A DNA stretch of 34,132 bases from Xanthomonas cissicola (GTDB lineage Bacteria > Pseudomonadota > Gammaproteobacteria > Xanthomonadales > Xanthomonadaceae). The position numbers and the translations under genes are program-made. The notes beneath the pieces are model-generated. The model saw nothing but the letters and a program-made list of their open reading frames with translations. It ran no database searches and was not told where the DNA came from. This document shows, one piece after another, positions 18,530 through 27,579 of this stretch. The DNA lies in the NCBI RefSeq assembly GCF_008801575.1, contig NZ_VZPL01000049.1, forward strand, positions 1-34,132. Direction: 5' to 3'. Each line of letters begins with the position of its first letter. The stretch's first letter is position 1.

Positions 18530-18937
18530 CTACAACGCATCGATATCGCCCAATGCCGTGATCAAACGTCGCGCACGCTTGTCCGGTTTACCCTCGGGCG
18601 CCCGGTAGCCGGTGCGCTCGGCAGCGCGCTGCTGGCGCCATTGCGCGCGGGCCTCGCGCGAGCTGTCGCTTTCGATGTACAGCGCCTGCGCGACCGGCGC
18701 CGGGCCGCGCACATCGCTGAGCGCGGCAACGGTGATCTCGAAGATTTCGCCGCCGCGGTCGATACGCAGTTGTTCGCCGCTGCGCAACGCGCGCGACGGC
18801 TTGGGACGCTGCCCGGCCACGTCTACCTTGCCGGTGTCCACTGCGTTCTTGGCCAGGCTGCGCGTCTTGAAAAAGCGCGCTGCCCACAGCCAGACATCCA
18901 GCCTGACCGTTATCGCCTGTTCCAGCTCTAGATTCAT
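18530..18937 (-). CDS. hslR: RNA-binding heat shock protein Hsp15 (HslR)
   Basis: 135 residues with an N-terminal S4 RNA-binding domain: VRLDVWLWAARFFKTRSLAK, then GKVDVAGQRPKPSRALRSG and LRIDRG. The basic, arginine-rich C-terminus (QWRQQRAAERTGYRAPEG, then KRARRLI) fits Hsp15. In E. coli Hsp15 binds 50S subunits carrying stalled nascent chains so they can be recycled. Start MNLELEQAITVRLD at 18937 was chosen because the S4 domain begins there; the upstream extension is arginine/alanine-rich noise. Convergent with katG across a shared terminator. Confidence 0.9.
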   Translation of the reverse strand: MNLELEQAITVRLDVWLWAARFFKTRSLAKNAVDTGKVDVAGQRPKPSRALRSGEQLRIDRGGEIFEITVAALSDVRGPAPVAQALYIESDSSREARAQWRQQRAAERTGYRAPEGKPDKRARRLITALGDIDAL

Positions 18938-19157
18938 TCGTTTCGCGGTCTCGTGTCGTGCTTTGGCTCGCGCAGTGCGCTGTGCATGCGCGCGCTGCGA
19001 TCTTGCGCAAACGCCGGTTCGGTTGCCGGCGTCTTCGGCGACGATGGCGTGCGCCACACCCGATGTTTGGGCCACGGCTGCGAAACTCAAGCGGGCAGGA
19101 CCAGGTGCGGCTTGGTCCGCACCGCAGGGCAGTACCGCCGATGGACCGCCGTCTCCG

Positions 19158-19814
19158 CTAGCTGTTCGTTATGTCCACGGTGCGCGGCATATCCGGGTTC
19201 GGATGCGCCGCGATCAACGCATCGTCGGTGGCGTTGGCACGCAGTGCCGCAGGTCGGGCGGCATGCCGTAGCGCGAAGGCGGTAAACGCAGGACGCGGCT
19301 CCAGCGTGCCGGTACGCGTGTAGAAACCCACCACCGCCGCCATGTATAGGTCGGCCGCGCTGAAGCGGTCGCCGGCCAGGTGTTCGCGGCCCGCGACCGC
19401 CTGTTCCAGCGTCTGCAGAAGGTCCGCTTCGTGGCCGTAGCCGGCGATGCGTGCCGGTGCCAGCACGCCGCTTTCCTTCGCGGTCAGCAGCGCCTCCACT
19501 GGGCCGGCCAGGAAAAACAGCCAACGGTAATAATCGGCGCGCGCCGGCGATCCCGGCGGCGGCGCCAGGTGCCGCTCCGGCACCAGGTCGGCCAGGTAGG
19601 CACAGATCGCCGCGTTCTCGGTGACGACCGTGTCGCCATGGCGCAGCGCAGGCACCTTGCCCATCGGGTTGATCGCCAGATAGTCAGGCGCCTTCATCGT
19701 GGTGTTGTAGTCGAGGATGACCGCCCGGTACGGCAGGCCGGTTTCCTCCAGCATCCAGCGGGCGACACGGCCGCGTGACAGCGGGTGGGTGTAGAGCACG
19801 ATCTCGGTGGACAT
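19158..19814 (-). CDS. Glutathione S-transferase family protein
   Basis: 218 residues. N-terminal thioredoxin-like domain with YTHPLSRGRVARWMLEETG, NPMGKVPALRHG (cis-proline loop) and VTENAAICAYLAD (glutathione gamma-glutamyl contact with Glu-Asn), then a helical C-terminal domain with FSAADLYMAAVVGFY. A Ser in the first loop is the likely catalytic residue. Substrate unknown. The gene lies 58 bp downstream of a YafY-type regulator on the same strand, so both probably form one unit and the regulator may respond to the substrate. Confidence 0.9.
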   Translation of the reverse strand: MSTEIVLYTHPLSRGRVARWMLEETGLPYRAVILDYNTTMKAPDYLAINPMGKVPALRHGDTVVTENAAICAYLADLVPERHLAPPPGSPARADYYRWLFFLAGPVEALLTAKESGVLAPARIAGYGHEADLLQTLEQAVAGREHLAGDRFSAADLYMAAVVGFYTRTGTLEPRPAFTAFALRHAARPAALRANATDDALIAAHPNPDMPRTVDITNS

Positions 19815-19872
19815 GGGCAGACTTCCCTGGTGGACAGCCTTCAGTCTGGTCCTGCCCTGCTGACAGGTGCTG

Positions 19873-20568
19873 TCAGCAGTCGGCCCCGTAGCCGGTCGCC
19901 GCGCGCCAGCGCTTGATCAGTAGATGCCGGCGCGAGGGATAGCGTTCGCCGTCGTCGGCCAGGGCCAGCACCCGGTCGGCACGGAAGTGGCGGAAGTCGC
20001 CGCGCAGTTCGCACCACGTGGCGATCATGCCGTAGCCGCCGAGAAAGGCCATCGCGAACGGCCAGACCCGCCGCTGCGAGGCAGCGCCTTCGGCATCGGC
20101 GTAGTCCATCCGCAGCACGTGTTCGAGCCGGATGCCGCGACGCAGGATCGGCAGCCACGGTGCGGGCGGTTGCGCCGCATCGGCCGCGGGCACCAGCAGC
20201 CCGCTGGTCTCGATCGATGCGCGCAGGGTGCCGGGCAGCGTGGCGGTGATGCGCGCCACCGCGCGCTGCGCCGCCTGCGCCAGTTCCGGATCGGCCTGGC
20301 GCCCCACCCAGCGCGCGCCCAGGGTCAAGGCCTCCAGTTCGTCCTCGGTGAAATTCAATGCCGGCAGCAGGAAGCCTGGACGCAACACGTAACCGACGCC
20401 GGGATCGCCGAGGATATCGGCGCCCTGCGCGCGCAAGGTGGCGATATCGCGGTACAGCGTACGCAGGCTGACGCCCAGCGCAGCGGCGAGCTGGGCACCG
20501 GCCACGGGCCGACGTCGTCCGCGCAGGGCGTCGAGCAGATGCAGTAAACGGGTCGCACGGATCACCAT
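19873..20568 (-). CDS. YafY-type transcriptional regulator (HTH plus WYL domain)
   Basis: 231 residues. The N-terminus MVIRATRLLHLLDALRGRRR followed by AQLAAALGVSLRTLYRDI is a DeoR-like winged helix. The C-terminal half matches the WYL-type ligand-sensing domain (LRMDYADAEG, VWPFAMAFLGGYGMIATWCE, FRHFRADRVLAL). ATG at 20568 begins the HTH; the frame is open about 108 codons further up with no domain. Likely ligand-responsive and likely controls the adjacent glutathione S-transferase gene; both statements are inference. Confidence 0.88.
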   Translation of the reverse strand: MVIRATRLLHLLDALRGRRRPVAGAQLAAALGVSLRTLYRDIATLRAQGADILGDPGVGYVLRPGFLLPALNFTEDELEALTLGARWVGRQADPELAQAAQRAVARITATLPGTLRASIETSGLLVPAADAAQPPAPWLPILRRGIRLEHVLRMDYADAEGAASQRRVWPFAMAFLGGYGMIATWCELRGDFRHFRADRVLALADDGERYPSRRHLLIKRWRAATGYGADC

Positions 20569-20949
20569 CGCGACAGCATAGTGGGCTTTGCGTCCTTGCT
20601 GCTTTGGGCCGCACAGCGATCCGGCATCCGGGTCATAGACGAATGGGCGCATCCATAGGAATCCAACCGCGATGCAGCGCTCGGCCGGCGCATCAGCAGG
20701 CCAGCTGTCGAACACGTCCGACCATGGCTGCGGCCCAGCCGATACACGCTTCCCCATCCTCGCCAGGCCCACCTGCCGCGTTGCGATGCATGCACAAACC
20801 CTAGGCAGCTTCGCATGCCGCTGCCAGACAAGGCGCGCAGCGCGCTCCACGATCGGCGCGCCCCACGCCACATAGCCGCAAGTGCGCTGCATCCGGGCTC
20901 ACCCGGGCAATGCTAGTGTGCGCACCTTCTGCGCGACGATACGACTGCG
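20569..20949. other. Divergent intergenic region
   Basis: 381 bp between the YafY-type gene (minus) and the MATE gene (plus). It must contain both promoters. I see no conserved repeat or clear -35/-10 pair, and the open frames here have no domain or ribosome site. Confidence 0.5.
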
Positions 20950-22434
20950 ATGCCCAAATCCGCTGTCCTGACCGAAGGCCCGATCGGCAAGAACCTGCTG
21001 TTGTTCGCACTGCCGATCATGGCCGGCAACATCGCCCAGTCGCTCAACGGATCGATCAACGCGATCTGGATCGGCCGCTATCTCGGCGAAGAAGCGCTGA
21101 CCGCGGCGGCCAATGCCAACAGCATCATGTTCTTCCTGATCGGCTCGGTGTTCGGCATCGGCATGGCCTCGACCATCCTGATCGGCCAGGCGATGGGCGC
21201 GCGCGATATCGCCCAGGCGCGCAAGGTGATGGGCACCAGCGCGAGCTTCTTCGGCGGGCTGTCGGCCGTGATCGCCGTGCTCGGCTGGTACCTGGCACCG
21301 CATTTGCTGATCGCCATGGGCACGCCCGCCGCCTCGCAAGCGCTGGCCGAAGACTATCTGCGGGTGATCTTCCTGGCGATGCCCACGCTGTACCTGTTCG
21401 CCTTCCTGTCGGCTGCATTGCGTGGCACCGGCGATGCGCGCACGCCGTTCCGTTTTCTGTTGCTGTCGGTGCTGCTGGATATCGTGTTCAACCCGCTGCT
21501 GTTGTTCGGTATCGGCCCGTTTCCGGCGTTGGGCATTGCCGGTGCGGCCTGGGCCACGTTGATCGCGCAGGTCGTCGCACTGGCCGGATTGCTGGTGTAT
21601 TTGCGTAAAAAACGCCATGTCTTGTTGCTGGGCCGGAGCGACCTGCGGCTGTTTCGCATCGACCCAGCCATCCTGCGCGCGTTGATCGTCAAAGGCGTGC
21701 CGATGGGCCTGCAGATGGTGATGATCTCGCTGTCGATGATCGCCATGTTGTCGCTGGTCAATGGCTTCGGCACTGAAACCGCTGCTGCGTTCGGCGCAGG
21801 ATTGCAGCTATGGAACTATGTACAGATGCCGGCCATGGCGGTGGGCGCCGCTTGTTCGTCGATGGCCGCGCAGAATGTGGGCGCCGGTCTGTGGTCGCGC
21901 GTGGATGCGGTCGCGCGTACCGGCATCGCCGCCAATTTCCTGATGACGGGCCTGCTGATCGTGCTGCTGATCGTGTTCGATCGCTGGACCCTGGCCCTGT
22001 TTCTGCCCGAAGGCAGCGCCACGCTGGAGGTTGCGCGACACCTCAACCACATCGCGATCTGGTCGTTCCTGCTGTTCGGTGTCAGCTTCGTGGTTTCGGG
22101 TGTGGTCCGCGCCACCGGTGCGGTGATTCCGCCGTTGTTGATCCTGGCCTTTTCGTTGTGGGGCGTGCGCGTGCCGTTGGCCAACGTGCTGCTGCCGCAT
22201 CTGGGCGCCGATGCGGTGTGGTGGAGCTTTCCGATCAGTTCGGCCTGTTCGATGCTGCTGTCGCTGGCGTATTACCGCTGGGGCGGCTGGCGCAAGGCGC
22301 GCATGCTGACAACACCCACGCATCCGGCGGAACTTGCGGCTGCAGCGGAAGTGCCGGCGCATCCGGCCTCGCCGGTCGCCGACCCAGCCCCGCTCACCGA
22401 CGCGCCAGGCGGGCCGCGGGCACCGCAGCGTTAG
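20950..22434 (+). CDS. MATE family efflux transporter
   Basis: 494 residues with about 12 membrane segments, beginning MPKSAVLTEGPIGKNLLLFALPIMAGN. Family signatures: SINAIWIGRYLGEEALTA in helix 2, GIGMASTILIGQAMGARD after helix 3, RGTGDARTPFRF at the end of the first half, and the pseudo-repeat in the second half (AAFGAGLQLWNYVQMPAMAV, GAACSSMAAQNVGAG). It would export cationic drugs or metabolites with Na+ or H+ exchange. The last 50 residues are an Ala/Pro-rich cytoplasmic tail. ATG at 20950 is the first start and has no strong ribosome site. Confidence 0.93.
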   Translation: MPKSAVLTEGPIGKNLLLFALPIMAGNIAQSLNGSINAIWIGRYLGEEALTAAANANSIMFFLIGSVFGIGMASTILIGQAMGARDIAQARKVMGTSASFFGGLSAVIAVLGWYLAPHLLIAMGTPAASQALAEDYLRVIFLAMPTLYLFAFLSAALRGTGDARTPFRFLLLSVLLDIVFNPLLLFGIGPFPALGIAGAAWATLIAQVVALAGLLVYLRKKRHVLLLGRSDLRLFRIDPAILRALIVKGVPMGLQMVMISLSMIAMLSLVNGFGTETAAAFGAGLQLWNYVQMPAMAVGAACSSMAAQNVGAGLWSRVDAVARTGIAANFLMTGLLIVLLIVFDRWTLALFLPEGSATLEVARHLNHIAIWSFLLFGVSFVVSGVVRATGAVIPPLLILAFSLWGVRVPLANVLLPHLGADAVWWSFPISSACSMLLSLAYYRWGGWRKARMLTTPTHPAELAAAAEVPAHPASPVADPAPLTDAPGGPRAPQR

Positions 22435-22636
22435 TCGCGTTTGCGGCAGGCGTACCGCCGGGTCCGCAGCCATCCCAGGCGCGTTCGCTTGGAACCGTCA
22501 TGGGACCATGGGTACTAACCCTCCGCACGCCGACCACTCCCGATCAAGCGCGCGTGGTTACTGCAGGCATTCCCGCAAGGTGCGGCGTGCATCATGCGTG
22601 GATGCCGCAACCGAACGTGCATTCCCACAAACGCAA

Positions 22637-22658
22637 ACAGCCGCCCGAAGGCGGCTGT
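22637..22658 (-). terminator. Terminator of rplS
   Basis: ACAGCCGCC and GGCGGCTGT (9 bp) flank CGAA, which is a stable UUCG tetraloop on the minus-strand RNA, followed by TTGCGTTTGT. It lies 33 bp after the rplS stop. Between the MATE stop (22434) and this hairpin I see no other structure. Confidence 0.85.
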
Positions 22659-22691
22659 CTGGCAGTGGCGGGACCGGCCCGCCGATACGGC

Positions 22692-23099
22692 TTACTCCGC
22701 CTTGGCAGCAGCCTGGCGAGCGGCCTTGGCCTGCGCAGCGGCGGCCAGATCTTCCTTGATGCGGGCAGCCTTGCCTTCCAGACCACGCAGGTAGTACAGC
22801 TTACCGGCGCGCACCTTACCGCGACGCTTCACTTCGACCGAGTCGATGATGGCGCTGTGGGTCTGGAACACGCGCTCGACACCGAAGCCGTGCGAGATCT
22901 TGCGCACGGTGAAGGAGGAGTTCAGGCCGGCATTCTTGGTACCGATCACCACGCCCTCATAGGCCTGCACGCGCTCGCGGTTGCCTTCCTTCACCTTGAC
23001 GTTCACCACAACGGTGTCGCCCTGGTTGAATTCCGGCAGCTTGCGCTGGATCTGGGCGGCTTCGAAGTCAGCCAGGATGGTCTTGTTGAGTTTGCTCAT
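22692..23099 (-). CDS. rplS: 50S ribosomal protein L19
   Basis: 135 residues, start [17 protein letters not shown]. Diagnostic segments: [59 protein letters not shown] and [21 protein letters not shown]19 sits at the 30S-50S interface. Slightly longer than the E. coli protein because of an Ala/Lys-rich C-terminal tail. Last gene of the rpsP-rimM-trmD-rplS order; the 144-bp gap to trmD holds an extra promoter-like box and leader. Confidence 0.97.
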
Positions 23100-23202
23100 G
23101 GTGGGCACCGCGTGTCTGGTGATATTGGACCGGCAGTCGCCGCACGGCGATTGCTCGAGGTTCGTAGGAGGGCCAGACGCAAGGCTGGCCAGCAAGCCGC
23201 AT

Positions 23203-23208
23203 ATTGTA
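23203..23208 (-). promoter_or_regulatory. Candidate -10 box for rplS with hairpin-rich leader
   Basis: The minus strand reads GGGGTACAATATG, a good -10 element about 104 nt before the rplS start; no good -35 stands at the right distance. The leader behind it can form GGCCAG-N8-CTGGCC (23171-23190) and a TCGCCG/CGGCGA hairpin. Confidence 0.45.
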
Positions 23209-23243
23209 CCCCAATCCATCTTGCAAGAGCTAGGGGTGAGCCC

Positions 23244-24002
23244 TTATTTCTCGTCGCCCGGGGCGAGTTCGCGGCGAAACTCGTCCAGCAGACGGCGATC
23301 GTTCTTCTCCAGCCCCGCCTCGTCGAGCAGGTCCGGGCGGCGCAACCAGGTCCGGCCCAGCGACTGCTTCCGGCGCCAGCGCGCAATTGCCGCATGGTTG
23401 CCTGATCGCAGCACATCCGGCACATCGCCCCATGCATGGGTCGCCGGATGGCTGTAATGCGGGCAATCGAGCAGGCCTTGCGAGCCTTCAAAACTGTCCT
23501 GGGCGGCAGATTCGGCGTCGTTCAATACGCCGTCCTGCAACCGCGCCACCACGTCCACGACAACCGCTGCACCCAATTCACCGCCGGACAATACGTAGTC
23601 GCCGATGGAAATTTCCATATCGACCGCCTGCGCCAGAAAGCGCTCGTCCACGCCCTCATAGCGGCCACACACCAACACCATGCGCGGCAACTGCGCCAAC
23701 TCGCGTGCGAGCACCTGCGTGAGCGGCCGCCCCTGCGGGCTGAGATAGATCACCGGCGCTGGCCGCGCGTCTGCGGCCTGCACCGCATCCAGGCAGGCCC
23801 GCAGCGGCTCGATCAGCATCACCATGCCGGGCCCGCCACCGAACGGACGGTCGTCCACGCGGCGATAGTTGCCCTGCGCATGCTCGCGCGGGTTCCAGCC
23901 CTGCAATTCCAGCAAGCCTCGCTCCTGCGCCCGCCCGACCACGCCGAACGCCGCGCATTGCGCGATGAACTCGGGGAACAGGCTGATGACGTCGATGCGC
24001 AC
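23244..24002 (-). CDS. trmD: tRNA (guanine-N1)-methyltransferase TrmD
   Basis: 252 residues. SPOUT methyltransferase that makes m1G37 in tRNAs and prevents frameshifting. Visible signatures: [12 protein letters not shown] at the N-terminus, [30 protein letters not shown] and [11 protein letters not shown] in the trefoil-knot SAM site, and [19 protein letters not shown] toward the end. The start is a GTG at 24000-24002, fixed by the conserved N-terminus. It follows rimM with a 63-bp gap containing degenerate GGGAATC-like sequence. Confidence 0.97.
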   Translation of the reverse strand: MRIDVISLFPEFIAQCAAFGVVGRAQERGLLELQGWNPREHAQGNYRRVDDRPFGGGPGMVMLIEPLRACLDAVQAADARPAPVIYLSPQGRPLTQVLARELAQLPRMVLVCGRYEGVDERFLAQAVDMEISIGDYVLSGGELGAAVVVDVVARLQDGVLNDAESAAQDSFEGSQGLLDCPHYSHPATHAWGDVPDVLRSGNHAAIARWRRKQSLGRTWLRRPDLLDEAGLEKNDRRLLDEFRRELAPGDEK

Positions 24003-24065
24003 TGGAGAATCGGGAGTCGAGTTAGGGAATGGGAGAGCAAGAGCAGCACCGAGGCACCGCTTTGA

Positions 24066-24578
24066 TCAGAAATCCGGATCCCAGTCCACCACGATCAGGT
24101 TGGCTTCGAAGTCGACCGACTTGACGAAATCCGGGAACACAAACGGAATCATCCGTTCGCGATCGCCACGCACCACCACCACGTCGTTGGAGCCGGTGGA
24201 GAACAGGTGCGACACCGTGCCCAGCTTGACGCCTTCGACGGTTTCCACCTGCAATTCTTCCAGATCCACCCAGTAATATTCGTCGGGCTTGGGCGGCGGC
24301 AACGCACTGCGCGCGACGTAGATTTCGGTCCCGTGCATGGCTTCGACCGTGTCGCGGTCGGTGACGGCGGGGAACACCGCAATCAGATTCTTGCCCTGAT
24401 CGCGCCCACGCACGCCGCTGACCACCGACTCCTGTCCGGACGGCGCGCGCACGATCCACGGCTGATAGCGGAAGATGGCGGTCCGTGGCTCGGTCCAGGA
24501 TTCGAGCTTCAGCTCACCCTTGACACCAAAAGCGCCGACAATCCTGCCTAGCAGGATGCGGCGCTCGGTCTGCTTCAT
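24066..24578 (-). CDS. rimM: Ribosome maturation factor RimM
   Basis: 170 residues. N-terminal RimM domain begins [20 protein letters not shown]; the C-terminal PRC barrel has [33 protein letters not shown] and [13 protein letters not shown]. It binds S19 and helps assemble the 30S head. Start MKQTERR at 24578 lies 43 bp after rpsP, part of the conserved rpsP-rimM-trmD-rplS operon. Confidence 0.96.
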   Translation of the reverse strand: MKQTERRILLGRIVGAFGVKGELKLESWTEPRTAIFRYQPWIVRAPSGQESVVSGVRGRDQGKNLIAVFPAVTDRDTVEAMHGTEIYVARSALPPPKPDEYYWVDLEELQVETVEGVKLGTVSHLFSTGSNDVVVVRGDRERMIPFVFPDFVKSVDFEANLIVVDWDPDF

Positions 24579-24621
24579 CTGCGTCGACTCTGGGCCAGGT
24601 AGCGATACCCGGCCCTCAAGA

Positions 24622-24879
24622 TCAGGCCGCAGCGGCCTGAGACTTGGCTTCGCGATACAGGTTACGCACCTTGTCGGTCAGCTGCGCACCGTTGCCGACC
24701 CAATGGTCGACGCGTGCGACGTCCAGCACGATGCGCGGTTCTGCGCCCTGGGCAACCGGGTTGTAGTAACCCAGGCGCTCGATGTTGCGGCCGTCGCGCG
24801 CGCTGCGCACGTCGGTCACGATGATGTGGTAGAACGGACGCTTCTTGGCGCCGCCGCGGGTCAGTCGGATCTTGACCAT
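24622..24879 (-). CDS. rpsP: 30S ribosomal protein S16
   Basis: 85 residues, start [20 protein letters not shown], then [20 protein letters not shown], all typical of S16, which is needed for 30S assembly. ATG at 24879 with AGGAAA 9 nt upstream. First gene of the operon, with a strong promoter about 50 bp upstream. Confidence 0.97.
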
Positions 24880-24931
24880 GATGTTGTTTTCCTGAGTTGC
24901 CCAGTCGCCAGAGTGGCGCGGTAAGCCGGCG

Positions 24932-24960
24932 ATTATAGCGCCCCCCAGCGGCGAAGCCAA
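24932..24960 (-). promoter_or_regulatory. Sigma-70 promoter of the rpsP operon
   Basis: On the minus strand TTGGCT (24960-24955), 17-bp spacer, perfect TATAAT (24937-24932). Transcription would start about 45 nt before the rpsP ATG. Confidence 0.8.
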
Positions 24961-24976
24961 GTCACCCCTGAGCCGC

Positions 24977-25801
24977 TCAGATCGCTTGCCAGGCCTGCGT
25001 TTGCAGCGCCTGCTCCAGAATCGCCAGCTGGGCGGCGGCGTCCGGCCACTGCACAGACCCGACCACCGCCAACGCTTGTTGCCCGCGCGCATTGCAGCTG
25101 AAGCCGCCATCGAATGCCTGGAGTTCGCCCAGCGTGACCGGGCGCGCCTCCTGCTCGATGCCAAGCGCTTGCAGCCCGGCCTGCAGCAGACGCTGCCGGG
25201 TGCCGGGCAAGGCCGGCCCCTGCGGCCACACGACCCTGCCCTGCTGCCACAGGCCCAGATTCCAGAACGCACCCTCCACGAGCCGGCCTTGCGGATCGAT
25301 CAGCAGCGCATCGTCGAACCCGGCAAGCATTGCCTGACGGCGCAGCTGCAGCAGCGCGAAGGTGCCGACGTGCTTGCACAGCGGCTGTTCGCGCACGTAA
25401 TTGGCCGGCTGCACGCGCACAGCGGTCGCTGGCATCTGCGCGGCGGGCGAGAGCGAGATCAACACATCCAGTGCGACGGCGCGCGATGGATCGCGCAGGT
25501 CGAAATCCTGCGAAAACACCGTGATGCGCACGCTCGCATCGGTGCTGCCGGCAGCCGACAACGCAACGCGCAACTGCGCGCGAATGGCGTCGGAATCGGC
25601 AGCAGCACCAAACAGGGCTGCGCTGTCGTGCTGCAGACGTTGCAGATGCAGGTCCAGACCAAGTACAGCGTTATCGCGCACCTGCAGCGTGGTGAAGTGA
25701 CCGTAATTGTTCAACGCCGCAGCACCGAGCTGCTGCGCGGTAGCGGCGATGCCATTACAGAAGATCAACGGCACAACAACGCCTGCGCCTGTTCCCACCA
25801 T
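24977..25801 (-). CDS. Class IV aminotransferase (aminodeoxychorismate lyase-like)
   Basis: 274 residues of the PLP fold-type IV family (PabC, BCAT, D-amino acid transaminase). Signatures: [42 protein letters not shown] (Lys is the likely PLP lysine), [20 protein letters not shown] and [12 protein letters not shown]. PabC-type 4-aminobenzoate synthesis for folate is the closest guess; D-amino acid transamination is the alternative. The ATG at 25801 overlaps the previous gene by 37 bp; a GTG at 25774 gives a shorter, more family-like N-terminus. It follows the nitronate monooxygenase gene tightly, so they are co-transcribed. Confidence 0.82.
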
Positions 25802-26835
25802 TGCGTCACGACCTGCGCAGCCGGTTGTGCGGGCGCCATCCAGGCGGATTGGCCGGCCCAGGCCTGCATCGCATCCAGACGGTTGTCGCGCGCAGCGGCC
25901 TGGCGCATCGGTGCGGTGAGCCCGCGCTGCACCGGGTATGGCGCGGGTGGCGGTGCGTCTGCAGCGTTTGCTGCACCGACATATGGTGTGGTCAGCGCGC
26001 GCCCCAACCGGCCCGAGAACGCACGGGTTGGCTGGGTGTGCTCCGGCTCTGCCTGAGATAACGCGTCGGCCCAGGCGCTCGGCAATGCAGCTTCGGGCGT
26101 GCGTAGCAAGCCGGTGCCGATCTGCACGGCGCTTGCGCCCAACGTCAGCGCTGCCGCAATGCCGCGCGCATCGGCGATGCCGCCGGCCGCGATCACCGGG
26201 ATATCGAGACGATCGACCAGACGCGGCAACAACGCCAATAGCCCGGTCATCTGCTGCGCGGCGCGACCGGCCTCGAACGCACCGCGATGGCCCCCGGCTT
26301 CGGCCCCTTGCGCAACCACTGCATCGGCGCCTGCTGCCTGCGCCACAAGCGCTTCGTCCAATGTGGTGGCGCAGGCGAACCAGGCGATCCCGGCATTCGT
26401 GAGACGTGCCACCTGATCGGGCCGGAAGATGCCCATGATCGATGAAGCGACTGCTGGCCGCGCTGCGAGCAAGGCATCCAATTGCGCGTCGAAATCGGCA
26501 GGTGTCGCATCGCCCGCTGTCTCCGGCACCGGTGGCCCCCACTGCGCAAGAAACGCGCGCAGGCGCGCTTCGGCGGCCGCATCGCGCGCAGGTGCCGGGT
26601 CGGGAATCCACAGATTGATCTGCGCAGGCCCTGCGCTGGCCTCACGGAATGCTGCCATCCACGCCACGATGTCGTGCGGCTGCGATAACACGGCCCCCAT
26701 CGCGCCCATGCCACCGGCATTGGCAACCGCCGCCGACAACGGCACCGGGCAGGCGCCGGCCATGGGACTGAGCAGGATCGGCAAGCGCAGCCCAAAGCGC
26801 TGCTGGAAGGCATCGACGTTGGAAAATCTGGTCAT
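25765..26835 (-). CDS. Nitronate monooxygenase-like flavoprotein
   Basis: 356 residues. FMN-binding TIM barrel of the 2-nitropropane dioxygenase family: LPILLSPMAGACPVPLSAAV, AGGMGAMGAVL, FACATTLDEA, VVAQGAEAGGHRG (phosphate/FMN and catalytic His), PVIAAGGIADARG and GASAVQIGTGLL. These enzymes oxidise alkyl nitronates such as propionate 3-nitronate, a plant and fungal toxin, but some family members have other roles. ATG at 26835 chosen; a TTG one codon up is possible. Overlaps the aminotransferase gene downstream. Confidence 0.87.
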   Translation of the reverse strand: MTRFSNVDAFQQRFGLRLPILLSPMAGACPVPLSAAVANAGGMGAMGAVLSQPHDIVAWMAAFREASAGPAQINLWIPDPAPARDAAAEARLRAFLAQWGPPVPETAGDATPADFDAQLDALLAARPAVASSIMGIFRPDQVARLTNAGIAWFACATTLDEALVAQAAGADAVVAQGAEAGGHRGAFEAGRAAQQMTGLLALLPRLVDRLDIPVIAAGGIADARGIAAALTLGASAVQIGTGLLRTPEAALPSAWADALSQAEPEHTQPTRAFSGRLGRALTTPYVGAANAADAPPPAPYPVQRGLTAPMRQAAARDNRLDAMQAWAGQSAWMAPAQPAAQVVTQWWEQAQALLCR

Positions 26836-27579
26836 CAATCACTTCGCACACCATGAGATGGCGCATGGTAACCGCGATGGGCAGACGCTGATGCCGGCAC
26901 GGACACGCGCACCTGCCGCGCCGGTCTGGCGGCTGCGCAGCAGATGGTCGCTGCGCTTGATACGCCGGCATCGGCATGCGTTGCCGGCACCACTCTTCGA
27001 CCCAGACATTCTCCAACGCGGAGCACGCCGGCGCTGCGACGCTGTAGATAAGCGCCTCAGAAGCGCTAAATCGATAAACGCCGAAGCCGGTTGGGTGCGA
27101 CGTGCCGGTGGCCCGAATAGCCGCAAGTCCAGGCACTAATCGCCATCGAAAGGACAGACACGCTGCGTGCAACTAGCCGGCATTGCGCTCACCCACACAT
27201 GGCCCAGCGCCGGCCCACGGAACAGCTTGAGCAGACGTCCCTCGCCTCGCATGCGACCGGCGCATTGACCGGGCAATGGCAACGGATGATGGAGCTGTTG
27301 CGTCGAGCTGTGCCAGACGAGCGATCGCCTGCGCGGCACCGCTGGCGTCGCCCGCGTCTTCAGCAGTGAACAGTGAAGTCCGCACGTCCGCACGTCCGCA
27401 GGCGCCACGCAAACAGGCGGTGATATCCGCGACAACCCGTACGTTGCACCGCCAGAGGACGAGACCTGACGTAACGGCCGCCCACCTTGATGTGGCCTGC
27501 CACGCAAGCACCAGGCCAGCGCAAGATGCACGCACTGGGCGCCTGCGAATGGCTTCGCAGCGCGGCGTGCGCAGGTTGC
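26836..27579. other. Long region without a convincing gene
   Basis: 744 bp between the nitronate monooxygenase-like gene and ffh. Open frames of up to 131 codons exist on the minus strand (27136-27535), but they are arginine/cysteine/proline-rich, start without a ribosome site and show no domain. It should hold the promoter of the monooxygenase-aminotransferase unit. A decayed gene is possible. Confidence 0.5.
27378..27400 (+). repeat. Tandem octamer GTCCGCAC, about 3 copies
   Basis: Copies at 27378, 27386 and 27394, the last lacking the final base. Short slippage-type repeat within the empty region. Confidence 0.85.

Noticed and set aside
25802-26611. Long N-terminal extension of the class IV aminotransferase
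   Set aside because: It overlaps the nitronate monooxygenase gene and is arginine/cysteine-rich; the aminotransferase fold begins at about 25774.
27136-27535. Minus-strand frames of 120-131 codons between ffh and the monooxygenase gene
   Set aside because: No ribosome site, odd composition and two overlapping frames of equal quality; not supported as genes.
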